The position numbers and the translations under genes were made by a program. A stretch of DNA of 23,199 nucleotides from Bacteroidetes bacterium UBA4009 (lineage in GTDB: Bacteria; Bacteroidota; Bacteroidia; NS11-12g; UBA9320): the NCBI GenBank assembly GCA_002384205.1, contig DGBH01000002.1, forward strand, positions 5,698 through 28,896, written 5' to 3'. The notes beneath the pieces are model-generated. The model saw nothing but the letters and a program-made list of their open reading frames with translations, had not been told where the DNA came from and did no database searches. Within the stretch, counting starts at the first letter, position 1. Every line of letters starts with the position of its first letter. Positions 15,368-22,931 of the stretch are shown in pieces.

Positions 15368-16008
15368 TGACACACGTACATCAACTTACTTTCGGACCTT
15401 TTGCTGAAAACACCTATATCATTTCGGATGACGAAGGGAATGCCCTTATTATTGATCCTGGAATGTATGATTCCCTTGAGAATGCAAGATTCTTTGAGTA
15501 TGTGAATGCTCAAAATTTAAAACCTAAAAAACTAGTGCTAACCCATGCTCATCTAGATCATGTGTTTGGTGTAAATTGGGTTCATCAGCAATATGGCCTA
15601 ACACCGGTTTTGCATCAAGCAGATAAGTTTATATACGATAATGCAGCGAACGTGACTCGACAGTATGGGCTTAAAATGGATGACTTAATTGAAACAGACT
15701 TAGGACTAGAAGATGGGACAGTTCTTGAGTTTGGGGAAGCTATATTTGATATTCTTCATGCTCCGGGACACTCCCCGGGGAGTGTTTGTTTTTATAATAG
15801 TAAAGAGGAGTACGTTATTGCTGGCGATGTGCTTTTTGAGGGTAGCATTGGTCGAACCGATTTACCAGGTGGCGATTTTGATACCTTAATTAGAAGTATA
15901 AAGAACCAGTTGATGATTATGCCAGATGAGGTATTGATTTATTCAGGACACGGCCCCTTAACTACCATCGGACAAGAACGAATTTCTAACCCGTATTTAC
16001 AGGATTAA
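15367..16008 (+). CDS. Metallo-beta-lactamase-fold hydrolase, glyoxalase II-like
   Basis: The 213-residue protein has the complete di-metal site of the fold: H60, H62, D64 and H65 in THAHLDH, H135 in HAPGHSPGS, D154 in AGDVLF and H195 in SGHG. The short length and the FEGSIGRTDLPGGD segment match the small YcbL/GloB-like hydrolases rather than full glyoxalase II, which has an extra substrate-binding domain. The natural substrate is therefore uncertain; a thioester such as S-lactoylglutathione or another thiol conjugate is possible. It overlaps the rodA stop by one base and closes the mre operon, but there is no known link to wall growth. An 18-bp GC-rich palindrome lies inside the gene at the GHSPGS codons. 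Confidence 0.88.
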   Translation: MTHVHQLTFGPFAENTYIISDDEGNALIIDPGMYDSLENARFFEYVNAQNLKPKKLVLTHAHLDHVFGVNWVHQQYGLTPVLHQADKFIYDNAANVTRQYGLKMDDLIETDLGLEDGTVLEFGEAIFDILHAPGHSPGSVCFYNSKEEYVIAGDVLFEGSIGRTDLPGGDFDTLIRSIKNQLMIMPDEVLIYSGHGPLTTIGQERISNPYLQD

Positions 16009-16059
16009 GGATGCTACAAAATAGATTGAGCAGTGTCGGTTTTGATTAACACTCGGTAA

Positions 16060-17019
16060 TTAGCTTTCCCTGCTGGCAAGCATTTCTAAAATTTGTTCGA
16101 GATATTCTTTGTCTCCTATACTGTTGAGATCTCGTAAGACATCCGAACTTTTTTCGGAATATTCTTCCGCTTTCTGCAAGGTAGAAACCTTAGCGCCGGT
16201 TTCATCCATTTTTGATTTTATAAAGGTAATTATCGCATGTTCTGAATGGCTATACATCTTTATTGCTTCATCCTTCCCATGTGTATCTAGGTTATTCCAC
16301 ATCTCATTCCAGAGGTATGTTTTTTTCTTTTCTAAGATATCGCCACCGATTCGTTTTCCTACTTTGGCAGTTTCTCCAAAGCTGTCTAGGTAGTCATCCA
16401 TTAGCTGGAATGAGAGCCCAATATAGATGCCTAAATTGTAAAGTTTTTGTGCATCATTGCTTGAGGCTCCACCCAAAAGCGCACCTGCTTGCAAACAAAA
16501 TCCAAGTAATACCGCTGTTTTTTGACGTATCATGTCCAAGTATGCATGGTTACTCACTTCTTCTGTTTGCTCAAACTGCATATCGTTCATTTGCCCTTCA
16601 CAGAGTTCACGAGCCATAGCATTAAAGAGTTTTAGTATTTCTACATTTCCAACTTCTGCAAGTTTTTCATATACTTCAATTTGGAGTAAATCACCCGATA
16701 GAATGGCAGTTGCTTCATCCCATTTTACGTGTGCCGTTTCTTGCCCTCTGCGTAACGGCGAATTATCCATGATATCATCATGCAGTAGGGTGAAGTTGTG
16801 GAACATCTCGACGGCCTGAGCTACGTGCATTACGTCATCGGAATATTTCTCTTGGTAAAGTTTATAGGCGGCTAATACCATGGCAGGACGTATGCGTTTG
16901 CCTCCCAAACTAAGTATGTAGCTAATAGGTTCATAAACGGCTCTAGGAGATCCTGGCTGATCAACGATATCTGCAATAGCAGGTTCTAAATCGGCAAAAA
17001 GTTGTTTTAGCTTGTTCAA
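16060..17019 (-). CDS. Short-chain-type polyprenyl diphosphate synthase
   Basis: This trans-prenyltransferase of 319 residues condenses isopentenyl diphosphate onto allylic diphosphates. Both aspartate-rich motifs are intact: DDIMD (81-85, in LLHDDIMDNSPLRRG) and DDYLD (208-212, in LMDDYLDS). GGKRIRP (39-45) is the IPP-binding element. An aromatic residue (F76) sits five positions before the first motif, with no insertion in it; in known enzymes this limits the product to about C15-C20, so a farnesyl or geranylgeranyl product is likely, which fits the carotenoid genes nearby. A longer product cannot be excluded. The start is TTG at 17019; no ATG precedes the IPP motif and the N-terminal length matches relatives. 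It follows rnr by 113 bases on the same strand and has a -7 box right at its start. Confidence 0.9.
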   Translation of the reverse strand: MNKLKQLFADLEPAIADIVDQPGSPRAVYEPISYILSLGGKRIRPAMVLAAYKLYQEKYSDDVMHVAQAVEMFHNFTLLHDDIMDNSPLRRGQETAHVKWDEATAILSGDLLQIEVYEKLAEVGNVEILKLFNAMARELCEGQMNDMQFEQTEEVSNHAYLDMIRQKTAVLLGFCLQAGALLGGASSNDAQKLYNLGIYIGLSFQLMDDYLDSFGETAKVGKRIGGDILEKKKTYLWNEMWNNLDTHGKDEAIKMYSHSEHAIITFIKSKMDETGAKVSTLQKAEEYSEKSSDVLRDLNSIGDKEYLEQILEMLASRES

Positions 17020-17024
17020 GGAAG

Positions 17025-17032
17025 CAAAGTTA
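17025..17032 (-). promoter_or_regulatory. -7 box abutting the prenyl synthase start
   Basis: On the minus strand this reads TAACTTTG, an exact TAnnTTTG match whose last base is only 6 positions upstream of the first base of the TTG start. If used, the mRNA would begin at or almost at the start codon. No -33 element is apparent; a chance match or readthrough from rnr is possible. Confidence 0.35.
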
Positions 17033-17132
17033 ATCGGATTAAAAAAAAATATTACCCCTGAAAAGAAGATTTGGTTTTTTTGATTTATAAAGAGTACCTA
17101 ATTTCATCGCACTTTCTATTTTTTATGCCAAA

Positions 17133-19250
17133 TTAATCTTGCTCAACAAACATAAAATCAATGTTACGCTTGGCCAGATCTGTGTTTTTTACACGAATTC
17201 TAACTTGTTGTCCCATAGAAAACGTTTTTTTTGTGCGATCCCCAATAACCTTTTTCTTTTCTGGAAGAAAGGTGTAGTGGTCGCCCTTCATATCGCGAAG
17301 TCTTACCATTCCCTCACATTTGTTCTCTACTATTTCTACAAATATGCCCCAGTCTGTTACTCCGCTGATAATGCCATCAAATTCTTCACCCTTGAAGTTG
17401 GTCATGTACTCTACTTGTTTATATTTAATACTTGCACGTTCGGCACTTGTCGCTTTTTGTTCTTGCTTACTACTATGGCTTGCCATCTTCTCAACGTTTC
17501 CATAATCAAACGACTTCTGCTTGGTTAAGTAGTCTTGCAACATTCTGTGCGTTATCAAATCAGGATATCTTCGTATAGGAGATGTGAAATGAGCATAATA
17601 ATCAAAGGCTAATCCAAAATGGCCTATTTTTTTACTGGTATAATAGGCTTTTTCCATACTTCGAATAGCCAATGGTTGTAGGATGTCACCTTCTATAGTG
17701 CCATCTATTTTAGCAACCATCTCGTTGATGGATGCACTGTATGCTTTGTTGCTGCTGGTGTCTATTTTGTGCCCGAATTCTAATGCTGTTTCTGCAAATT
17801 CTGTCATTTTTTCTATCGAAGGGGGCTCATGTAAACGATAGGGTAGAGGCATCTTGTCATTTTTGGTGTAGAGGTGCATTGCAACGTATTTATTTGCCAG
17901 TAGCATATATTCCTCTATCATTTTATGAGCATCTTTTCTTACTTTGGGTATTACGGCGGTAGGTACACCTTTATCGTCTAATACAAATCGGAATTCAGTG
18001 GTTTCAAAATTGATAGCTCCGTTTTTATAGCGAGCATTTTTAAGTTCTAAGGCGATATTATTCATCGTTTCTAACTCTGCTGCATATGGTCCAACTTTAT
18101 TTGCTATGACTTCTTGAGCATCTTCATAAGAGAATCGGTGGTCCGAATAAATTACCGTTTTGGCAAACCTGTAATTCTTAATGGTGCCTTTATGATCTAA
18201 CTCAAAAATAGCTGAAAAGGTTAATGATTCTTCATGTGGCCTAAGTGAGCACAGCTCATTACTTAGTCTCTCAGGAAGCATGGGGATAGTTCTATCTACC
18301 AAGTAAACAGAGGTTGCTCTATCTACAGCTTCTTGGTCTATGATGTCTCCGGGAGTAACATAATGAGAAACGTCTGCTATGTGCACGCCTAACTCAATAT
18401 TTCCGTTTGGCAAGATTTGAAAGCTAAGAGCATCGTCAAAATCTTTAGCATCTGCCGGGTCAATTGTAAAAGTGGTAATTTTTCTAAAATCTTCACGTTT
18501 GGCAATTTCTTGAGCACTTATTTTTTTCGGTAATAGCTCCGCTTCGTGTTCTACGGCGTCGCTAAACTGGGTATCAAAACCAAACTCAGCCACAATCGCG
18601 TGCATTTCTGCGGTGTTTTCTCCTGAACGACCCAGAATAGTAAGAATCTCCGCGTACGGATTCTTAGCTTTAGCTGGCCAATCTCTGTATTTAAAAATAA
18701 CTTTGTCTCCGTCTGTTGCACCGTTTAAACGTTCTTTAGGTACGTAAAAATCCGTATGAATTTTATGTCCATCTGGTATTACAAAGAACGAGTTTCCGCC
18801 CGCTGATACCCTTCCTACGTAGGTTTCTCGAGCTCTGGTTATAACGCGAGTTACAAATGCTCTAGGTTTCGTTTTGCCTTTGGTGTAGTTTAGTTTTACG
18901 GCAACTTCATCACCATCAAATGAGTCAAGCGTATCGCCAGATTTTATTTTGATATCATCATCTAGATTTTCTACCACGAGATAAGCATCACCACGAGCAT
19001 TGAAATCTAATTTACCTATAATCTCGTCTTCTGATAATCGTTCAAATATGTATTTGCCTATTTCAGGCTGCTTAATTTGATTATCATTTACAAGCTGTTC
19101 TAAAATTTGAGAAACTTCTTTATAGGATATTTGAGGTACTTGCGCCCCAATTTGCTTGTAATTTAGAGCTTTATTTGGACTGTTTGCCAGTACCTGAAGC
19201 ACTTCGTCATTTTGATTAGACTTCCTAGTGCGATTATTTCTCTTTTTCAA
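17133..19250 (-). CDS. rnr: Ribonuclease R
   Basis: RNase R is a processive 3'-to-5' exoribonuclease that degrades structured RNA. The 705-residue protein has an N-terminal helix-turn-helix-like domain (about 14-70), two cold-shock RNA-binding domains (about 75-240), the RNB catalytic domain (about 258-580) and an S1 domain (about 622-700, FDGIISGVTDWGIFVEI). The metal-binding aspartates are present as D264, D270, D272 and D273 in DPADAKDFDDA. A basic N-terminus (KKRNNRTRK) is common in Bacteroidota members. The start is TTG at 19250: an in-frame stop lies at 19263-19265 and no ATG occurs before the first domain. It follows the ABC ATPase gene after 8 bases, so it belongs to the same transcription unit. 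Confidence 0.95.
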   Translation of the reverse strand: MKKRNNRTRKSNQNDEVLQVLANSPNKALNYKQIGAQVPQISYKEVSQILEQLVNDNQIKQPEIGKYIFERLSEDEIIGKLDFNARGDAYLVVENLDDDIKIKSGDTLDSFDGDEVAVKLNYTKGKTKPRAFVTRVITRARETYVGRVSAGGNSFFVIPDGHKIHTDFYVPKERLNGATDGDKVIFKYRDWPAKAKNPYAEILTILGRSGENTAEMHAIVAEFGFDTQFSDAVEHEAELLPKKISAQEIAKREDFRKITTFTIDPADAKDFDDALSFQILPNGNIELGVHIADVSHYVTPGDIIDQEAVDRATSVYLVDRTIPMLPERLSNELCSLRPHEESLTFSAIFELDHKGTIKNYRFAKTVIYSDHRFSYEDAQEVIANKVGPYAAELETMNNIALELKNARYKNGAINFETTEFRFVLDDKGVPTAVIPKVRKDAHKMIEEYMLLANKYVAMHLYTKNDKMPLPYRLHEPPSIEKMTEFAETALEFGHKIDTSSNKAYSASINEMVAKIDGTIEGDILQPLAIRSMEKAYYTSKKIGHFGLAFDYYAHFTSPIRRYPDLITHRMLQDYLTKQKSFDYGNVEKMASHSSKQEQKATSAERASIKYKQVEYMTNFKGEEFDGIISGVTDWGIFVEIVENKCEGMVRLRDMKGDHYTFLPEKKKVIGDRTKKTFSMGQQVRIRVKNTDLAKRNIDFMFVEQD

Positions 19251-19258
19251 TGTTGTTT

Positions 19259-20902
19259 TTAATTAATGCTGTGTTTTAGCAATGTTTTGGTGTAATCCGA
19301 TTTGGGATTACGTATTAATTCATCGGTTTCACCTGCCTCTATGACTTGTCCCTGCTTTAGAATTATTATTTTATTGCAGAAATAACTCACCACGTTCATA
19401 TCATGGCTTATGAGTAAATAGGTTAGTCCTTTTTCTCTCTTTAGGTCATTTAGCAAGTTTAAAACTTTAGCTTGCACACTTACATCCAGTGCACTTACTG
19501 CCTCGTCTAAAACTATAATTTTGGGGTTTTTGGCGAGGGCCTTTGCAATACAAATACGTTGTCTTTGTCCGCCAGAAAACTCGTGAGGATACTTGTCAAA
19601 ATCAGAAGCTGTTAGACCTACTTCTTGGAGCAAACATACTACTTTATTTTTAAGTGCCGTTTTTGAGTCTAGACCATTGTTTACTGTTTGTACAACTTCG
19701 GCTATCGCATTGCCTATTTTATGCTTAGGATTTAGCGAAGAAAACGGATCTTGAAAAACCAATTGAATCTCTTTTGATAAATCTTTTATCGTTGATAATT
19801 CCGTGTTATGCAATTTAATACTCCCACTTGTAGGTTTCCATATGTCAAGGATGAGTTTGGCTATGGTGCTCTTCCCACTACCACTTTCTCCAATAAGTCC
19901 AAGTATGTCACCTTGATACAAGGTGAGATTGATATTATGTAGCACCTTAATTTCTTCTTTGGTAAATAAGAAAGATTTGAAGTGTGATTTTTCTATTCCG
20001 TTAAGTTCGAGAATGATTTCTTGTGAATTTTCCTCAGTACTTAGTGCCACACTTGCGGACTGTTCAAATGATAATTCACCGTTAATGTCGTGTAGCAAAT
20101 CATTTATTTCTGCTAATACTTGACCTCTCTTCTTATACGTGGCTCTACTTTCAATTAGCGCCTTTGAATAGGGATGTTTTGGCTGGTTTAAAATTTGGGT
20201 CTCTGTGCCAACTTCTACAATATGGCCATGATACATCACCGCTATATTGTCAGCAAATCCTTTTAGTGAAAGTAGATCGTGCGTGATAAATAGGATTCCC
20301 ATTTTTTCTTCGCGACTTAGCTTTTTGAGTAATATTAAAATCTCAGATTGTACCGCTATATCTAAAGCTGTGGTTGGCTCATCGGCAATAAGCAGCTTAG
20401 GTTTTTTAGCAAGTGCCATGGCTATCATAACACGTTGTCTTTGCCCTCCGCTTAGTTCATGAGGATAGCTTTTTGCGACCCTAGCGGTGTCTGTGAGCTC
20501 AACTTTATGCAGAAGCTCATTCAAATAATCTACACTTTTAACCTCTGCGCACTCCAGTATTTGTTTACCACAAGTAATAAGCGGATTTAGAGCAGTCATA
20601 GGTTCTTGAAAAATGTAGGATATTTCTCGTTTGCGTATTTGAGTTAGTTTGTCCTCGTGGACTGTGAGTAGATTTACTTGGTGATCTTGGTGATTAAAAA
20701 GTACCTCTCCATCCATAATGGCGTCGTCTAATAAGCGAGTTATACTCTGACTTGCTACTGACTTTCCACTTCCACTCTCGCCTATTAATCCTAAAATTTC
20801 ACCTTGATGGATACAAAAACTGATGCCTTTTACCGCATCAAATGTTTTATGTTCAGAGATTTTAAATCCTACGCTAAAGTTATGTACATCCAGTATTTTC
20901 AA
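19259..20902 (-). CDS. Fused double ATPase of an oligopeptide/dipeptide ABC transporter
   Basis: The 547-residue protein carries two complete ATPase domains, equivalent to OppD plus OppF (compare YejF-type fusions). Domain 1 has Walker A GESGSGKS (41-48), signature LSGGQ (150-154), Walker B LLIADE (170-175) and switch H208. Domain 2 has Walker A GESGSGKS (338-345), signature FSGGQ (442-446), Walker B IIVLDE (462-467) and H500. PKHPYSKAL (241-249) is the short motif typical of peptide-transporter ATPases. A linker (about 255-300) joins the halves. It probably energises a peptide importer such as one containing the permease at 3740-4780, but that pairing is inferred from family only. Translation starts at TTG 20902: an in-frame stop at 20906-20908 lies just upstream. 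It sits 3 bases after the DUF4293 gene. Confidence 0.93.
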   Translation of the reverse strand: MKILDVHNFSVGFKISEHKTFDAVKGISFCIHQGEILGLIGESGSGKSVASQSITRLLDDAIMDGEVLFNHQDHQVNLLTVHEDKLTQIRKREISYIFQEPMTALNPLITCGKQILECAEVKSVDYLNELLHKVELTDTARVAKSYPHELSGGQRQRVMIAMALAKKPKLLIADEPTTALDIAVQSEILILLKKLSREEKMGILFITHDLLSLKGFADNIAVMYHGHIVEVGTETQILNQPKHPYSKALIESRATYKKRGQVLAEINDLLHDINGELSFEQSASVALSTEENSQEIILELNGIEKSHFKSFLFTKEEIKVLHNINLTLYQGDILGLIGESGSGKSTIAKLILDIWKPTSGSIKLHNTELSTIKDLSKEIQLVFQDPFSSLNPKHKIGNAIAEVVQTVNNGLDSKTALKNKVVCLLQEVGLTASDFDKYPHEFSGGQRQRICIAKALAKNPKIIVLDEAVSALDVSVQAKVLNLLNDLKREKGLTYLLISHDMNVVSYFCNKIIILKQGQVIEAGETDELIRNPKSDYTKTLLKHSIN

Positions 20903-20905
20903 TGA

Positions 20906-21379
20906 TTATCGTAATCTATCCATTGATCTAATAAGCCGCATATCCTTATTAATTCCTCTACTAGCTAAGAAGTTTAAAATGATTAGCAATAAGGGCAGAA
21001 CCGCTGAGACTTCAAAGCTTTGAATTCCTTTGCTATCAAAGTAATCCATGTGTAAGCTGTACAAATACATCATTGCAATACACCCCAGTATCAATACATA
21101 GTTAATAGAAGTGAGTAATAGTTGTGTTTTTCTGTTTTTAAACATAAGCATGGCGGTCAAACTAATCCCTCCGACTGCAGCAATAAAAGCAATGAGGTAG
21201 GTGTTTGTTTCTTGATCTGCCTCATCAGCAGCCATCATTTTGGTTGCGTTGTACTGAATAACAACACGTTGTTGAGTTTTGGTGTTTTCAGCTTCAAAAA
21301 ATACCAAGTTCGAAAACAATAACAATATGCTAATAGCAATAGTAGCTAAAAAAAATAGTGTCTGAGGTCTTTGAATCAT
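20906..21379 (-). CDS. DUF4293 family membrane protein
   Basis: The 157-residue protein begins MIQRPQTLFFL and ends RLIRSMDRLR, the two conserved ends of the Bacteroidota-specific DUF4293 family. It has four predicted membrane segments (about 8-28, 62-80, 88-108 and 125-142) and a charged outer loop between the first two. The function is unknown; members are usually close to housekeeping genes. It is first in a minus-strand unit with the ABC ATPase and rnr. The ATG at 21379 lies 4 bases downstream of a -7 box, suggesting a leaderless transcript. It is divergent from the carotenoid desaturase gene. Confidence 0.88.
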   Translation of the reverse strand: MIQRPQTLFFLATIAISILLLFSNLVFFEAENTKTQQRVVIQYNATKMMAADEADQETNTYLIAFIAAVGGISLTAMLMFKNRKTQLLLTSINYVLILGCIAMMYLYSLHMDYFDSKGIQSFEVSAVLPLLLIILNFLASRGINKDMRLIRSMDRLR

Positions 21380-21383
21380 AGAG

Positions 21384-21391
21384 CAAATGTA
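21384..21391 (-). promoter_or_regulatory. -7 box abutting the DUF4293 start
   Basis: On the minus strand this reads TACATTTG, followed by four bases and then the ATG. The expected transcript start coincides with the start codon, so the mRNA of this operon would be leaderless. No TTG is found at the -33 distance. Confidence 0.5.
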
Positions 21392-21415
21392 AACATTAAC
21401 TGAGTTTTAGTGTTT

Positions 21416-21423
21416 TACCTTTG
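21416..21423 (+). promoter_or_regulatory. -7 box for the carotenoid genes
   Basis: TACCTTTG is an exact TAnnTTTG match 14 bases before the TTG start at 21438. It is back-to-back with the DUF4293 box 24 bp away, so the two promoters must overlap. No TTG -33 element is seen. Confidence 0.45.
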
Positions 21424-21437
21424 CTTCACTTATAAAG

Positions 21438-22931
21438 TTGGTTGACCATAATTTGAAACACTATACTAAAGATACATCTGCGCTAGTAATTGGCGCTGGA
21501 CTTGCCGGTTTATCATCGGCTATTCGATTGGCAAATAAGGGAATACAAGTTAAAGTGTTTGAACAGCAGGCTACTTATGGGGGTAAAATGGGTGTCTGGG
21601 AGCAAAACGGTTATCGTTTTGACACGGGACCTTCGTTATTCACCATGCCGCACTATGTAGAAGAACTGTTAACTATAGACGGGAAGAAAAATATTCCGTT
21701 TGATTATAATGAGTTAGCTGTGATTTGCAATTATTTTTGGGATGATGGTACAATACTTCAAGCCACCAAAGATCTGGAACAACTCAAGGATTCGTTTGAG
21801 AAGAATATTGGGGAGCCAAAAGAAAATATCGCTTCTTTTTTAAAAGACAGTCAAACGAAATATGAAATCACGAATCATGTTTTTTTGGAAAAATCGCTTC
21901 ATAAGCTAAAAACATACTTTAGCTGGGGAACGATTAAAAGTGTTTTTCGACTTTATCATATTGAAGTTTTTAAGACAATGTCTGCTCAAAATGAACGCCG
22001 ATTCAAACAAGAAAAGACGATTCAGTTTTTTAATAGATACGCAACCTATAATGGGTCAAACCCGTATGAAGCACCTGCAACTTTAAATGTGATACCGCAC
22101 TATGAATATGGCTTTGGGGCTTTTTTTCCTAAGAAAGGTATCCGTTCTATAGCCGATGCATTATACAATAAGGCGCTTAGTCTGGGTGTGGAATTTCACT
22201 TTAATTCACCCATAGACAAGGTGGAGAAACGTGGAGAAAAGTATCTTGTTAATGGGCTGACAGAGTCGCACATTGTAGTTTGTAATATGGATATTGCCTC
22301 AGCAGCTAGAGGTCCTTTGAAACATTTGTTAGGTGGTAAGCGAAAGGATTACGAGCCATCAAGTTCGGCCCTTATTTTTTATTGGGGCTTGGATCGAGAA
22401 TTTGCTTCGTTGGGTCTGCATAACATATTTTTCTCTGATGATTATAAGAAAGAATTTCATTCTATTTTTTCTCAGAAACAAATTGATAATGATCCTACGG
22501 TATATGTGCATATAAGCAGTAAGCAAAAGCCTGATGATGCTCCAAAAGGAGCGGAAAATTGGTTTGTTATGGTGAACGCTCCCTATGTAGAAAATCAAGA
22601 TTGGGATGCCATGGTTGCCTTGGCACGAGAGAATATAATAAAGAAGTTAAGTCGATCACTTGGAATTGATGTTGCACAGCATATAGTATTAGAACATAAG
22701 CTTACACCGCAGTTAATTCAGAACCATACAGGAAGTTATAAGGGAGCACTATATGGTTCAAGCTCTAATAATAGAACGGCGGCTTTTTTACGCCAACCTA
22801 ATTTTAGTAGTGTACACAAAGGATTATATTTCTGTGGAGGAAGTGTACATCCAGGTGGAGGAATACCCTTATGTTTGCTCTCAGGTAAAATTACATCAGA
22901 TATAATAGCACATGATTTCAACCTTTTTTAA
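21438..22931 (+). CDS. crtD: Carotenoid desaturase, CrtD-like (CrtI superfamily)
   Basis: This 497-residue flavin-dependent desaturase has an N-terminal dinucleotide-binding motif VIGAGLAGLSSAIRLANKG (17-35) with the acidic strand end VFEQ (40-43), and the C-terminal FAD motif YFCGGSVHPGGGIP. The early GYRFDTGPSLFTMP (58-71) matches flavobacterial 1-hydroxycarotenoid 3,4-desaturases. Phytoene desaturases of this group, as I recall them, read GPSWYWMP here. The DUF422 gene immediately downstream, a CruF-like hydratase candidate, supports this. Together they would act on one end of the carotenoid to make myxol- or saproxanthin-type pigments. A CrtI-type phytoene desaturase is the alternative. 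No ATG lies before the FAD motif; the start is TTG at 21438 or TTG at 21453. Confidence 0.83.
   Translation: MVDHNLKHYTKDTSALVIGAGLAGLSSAIRLANKGIQVKVFEQQATYGGKMGVWEQNGYRFDTGPSLFTMPHYVEELLTIDGKKNIPFDYNELAVICNYFWDDGTILQATKDLEQLKDSFEKNIGEPKENIASFLKDSQTKYEITNHVFLEKSLHKLKTYFSWGTIKSVFRLYHIEVFKTMSAQNERRFKQEKTIQFFNRYATYNGSNPYEAPATLNVIPHYEYGFGAFFPKKGIRSIADALYNKALSLGVEFHFNSPIDKVEKRGEKYLVNGLTESHIVVCNMDIASAARGPLKHLLGGKRKDYEPSSSALIFYWGLDREFASLGLHNIFFSDDYKKEFHSIFSQKQIDNDPTVYVHISSKQKPDDAPKGAENWFVMVNAPYVENQDWDAMVALARENIIKKLSRSLGIDVAQHIVLEHKLTPQLIQNHTGSYKGALYGSSSNNRTAAFLRQPNFSSVHKGLYFCGGSVHPGGGIPLCLLSGKITSDIIAHDFNLF

Noticed and set aside
16009..16059. Terminator between the mre operon and the convergent prenyl synthase gene
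   Set aside because: Only a 5-bp stem (AGTGT/ACACT, 16032-16053) with a 12-base loop and no T-run; too weak to list.
17139..17528. 129-residue plus-strand open frame opposite rnr
   Set aside because: Overlaps the conserved S1 and RNB coding region of RNase R; no plausible family.
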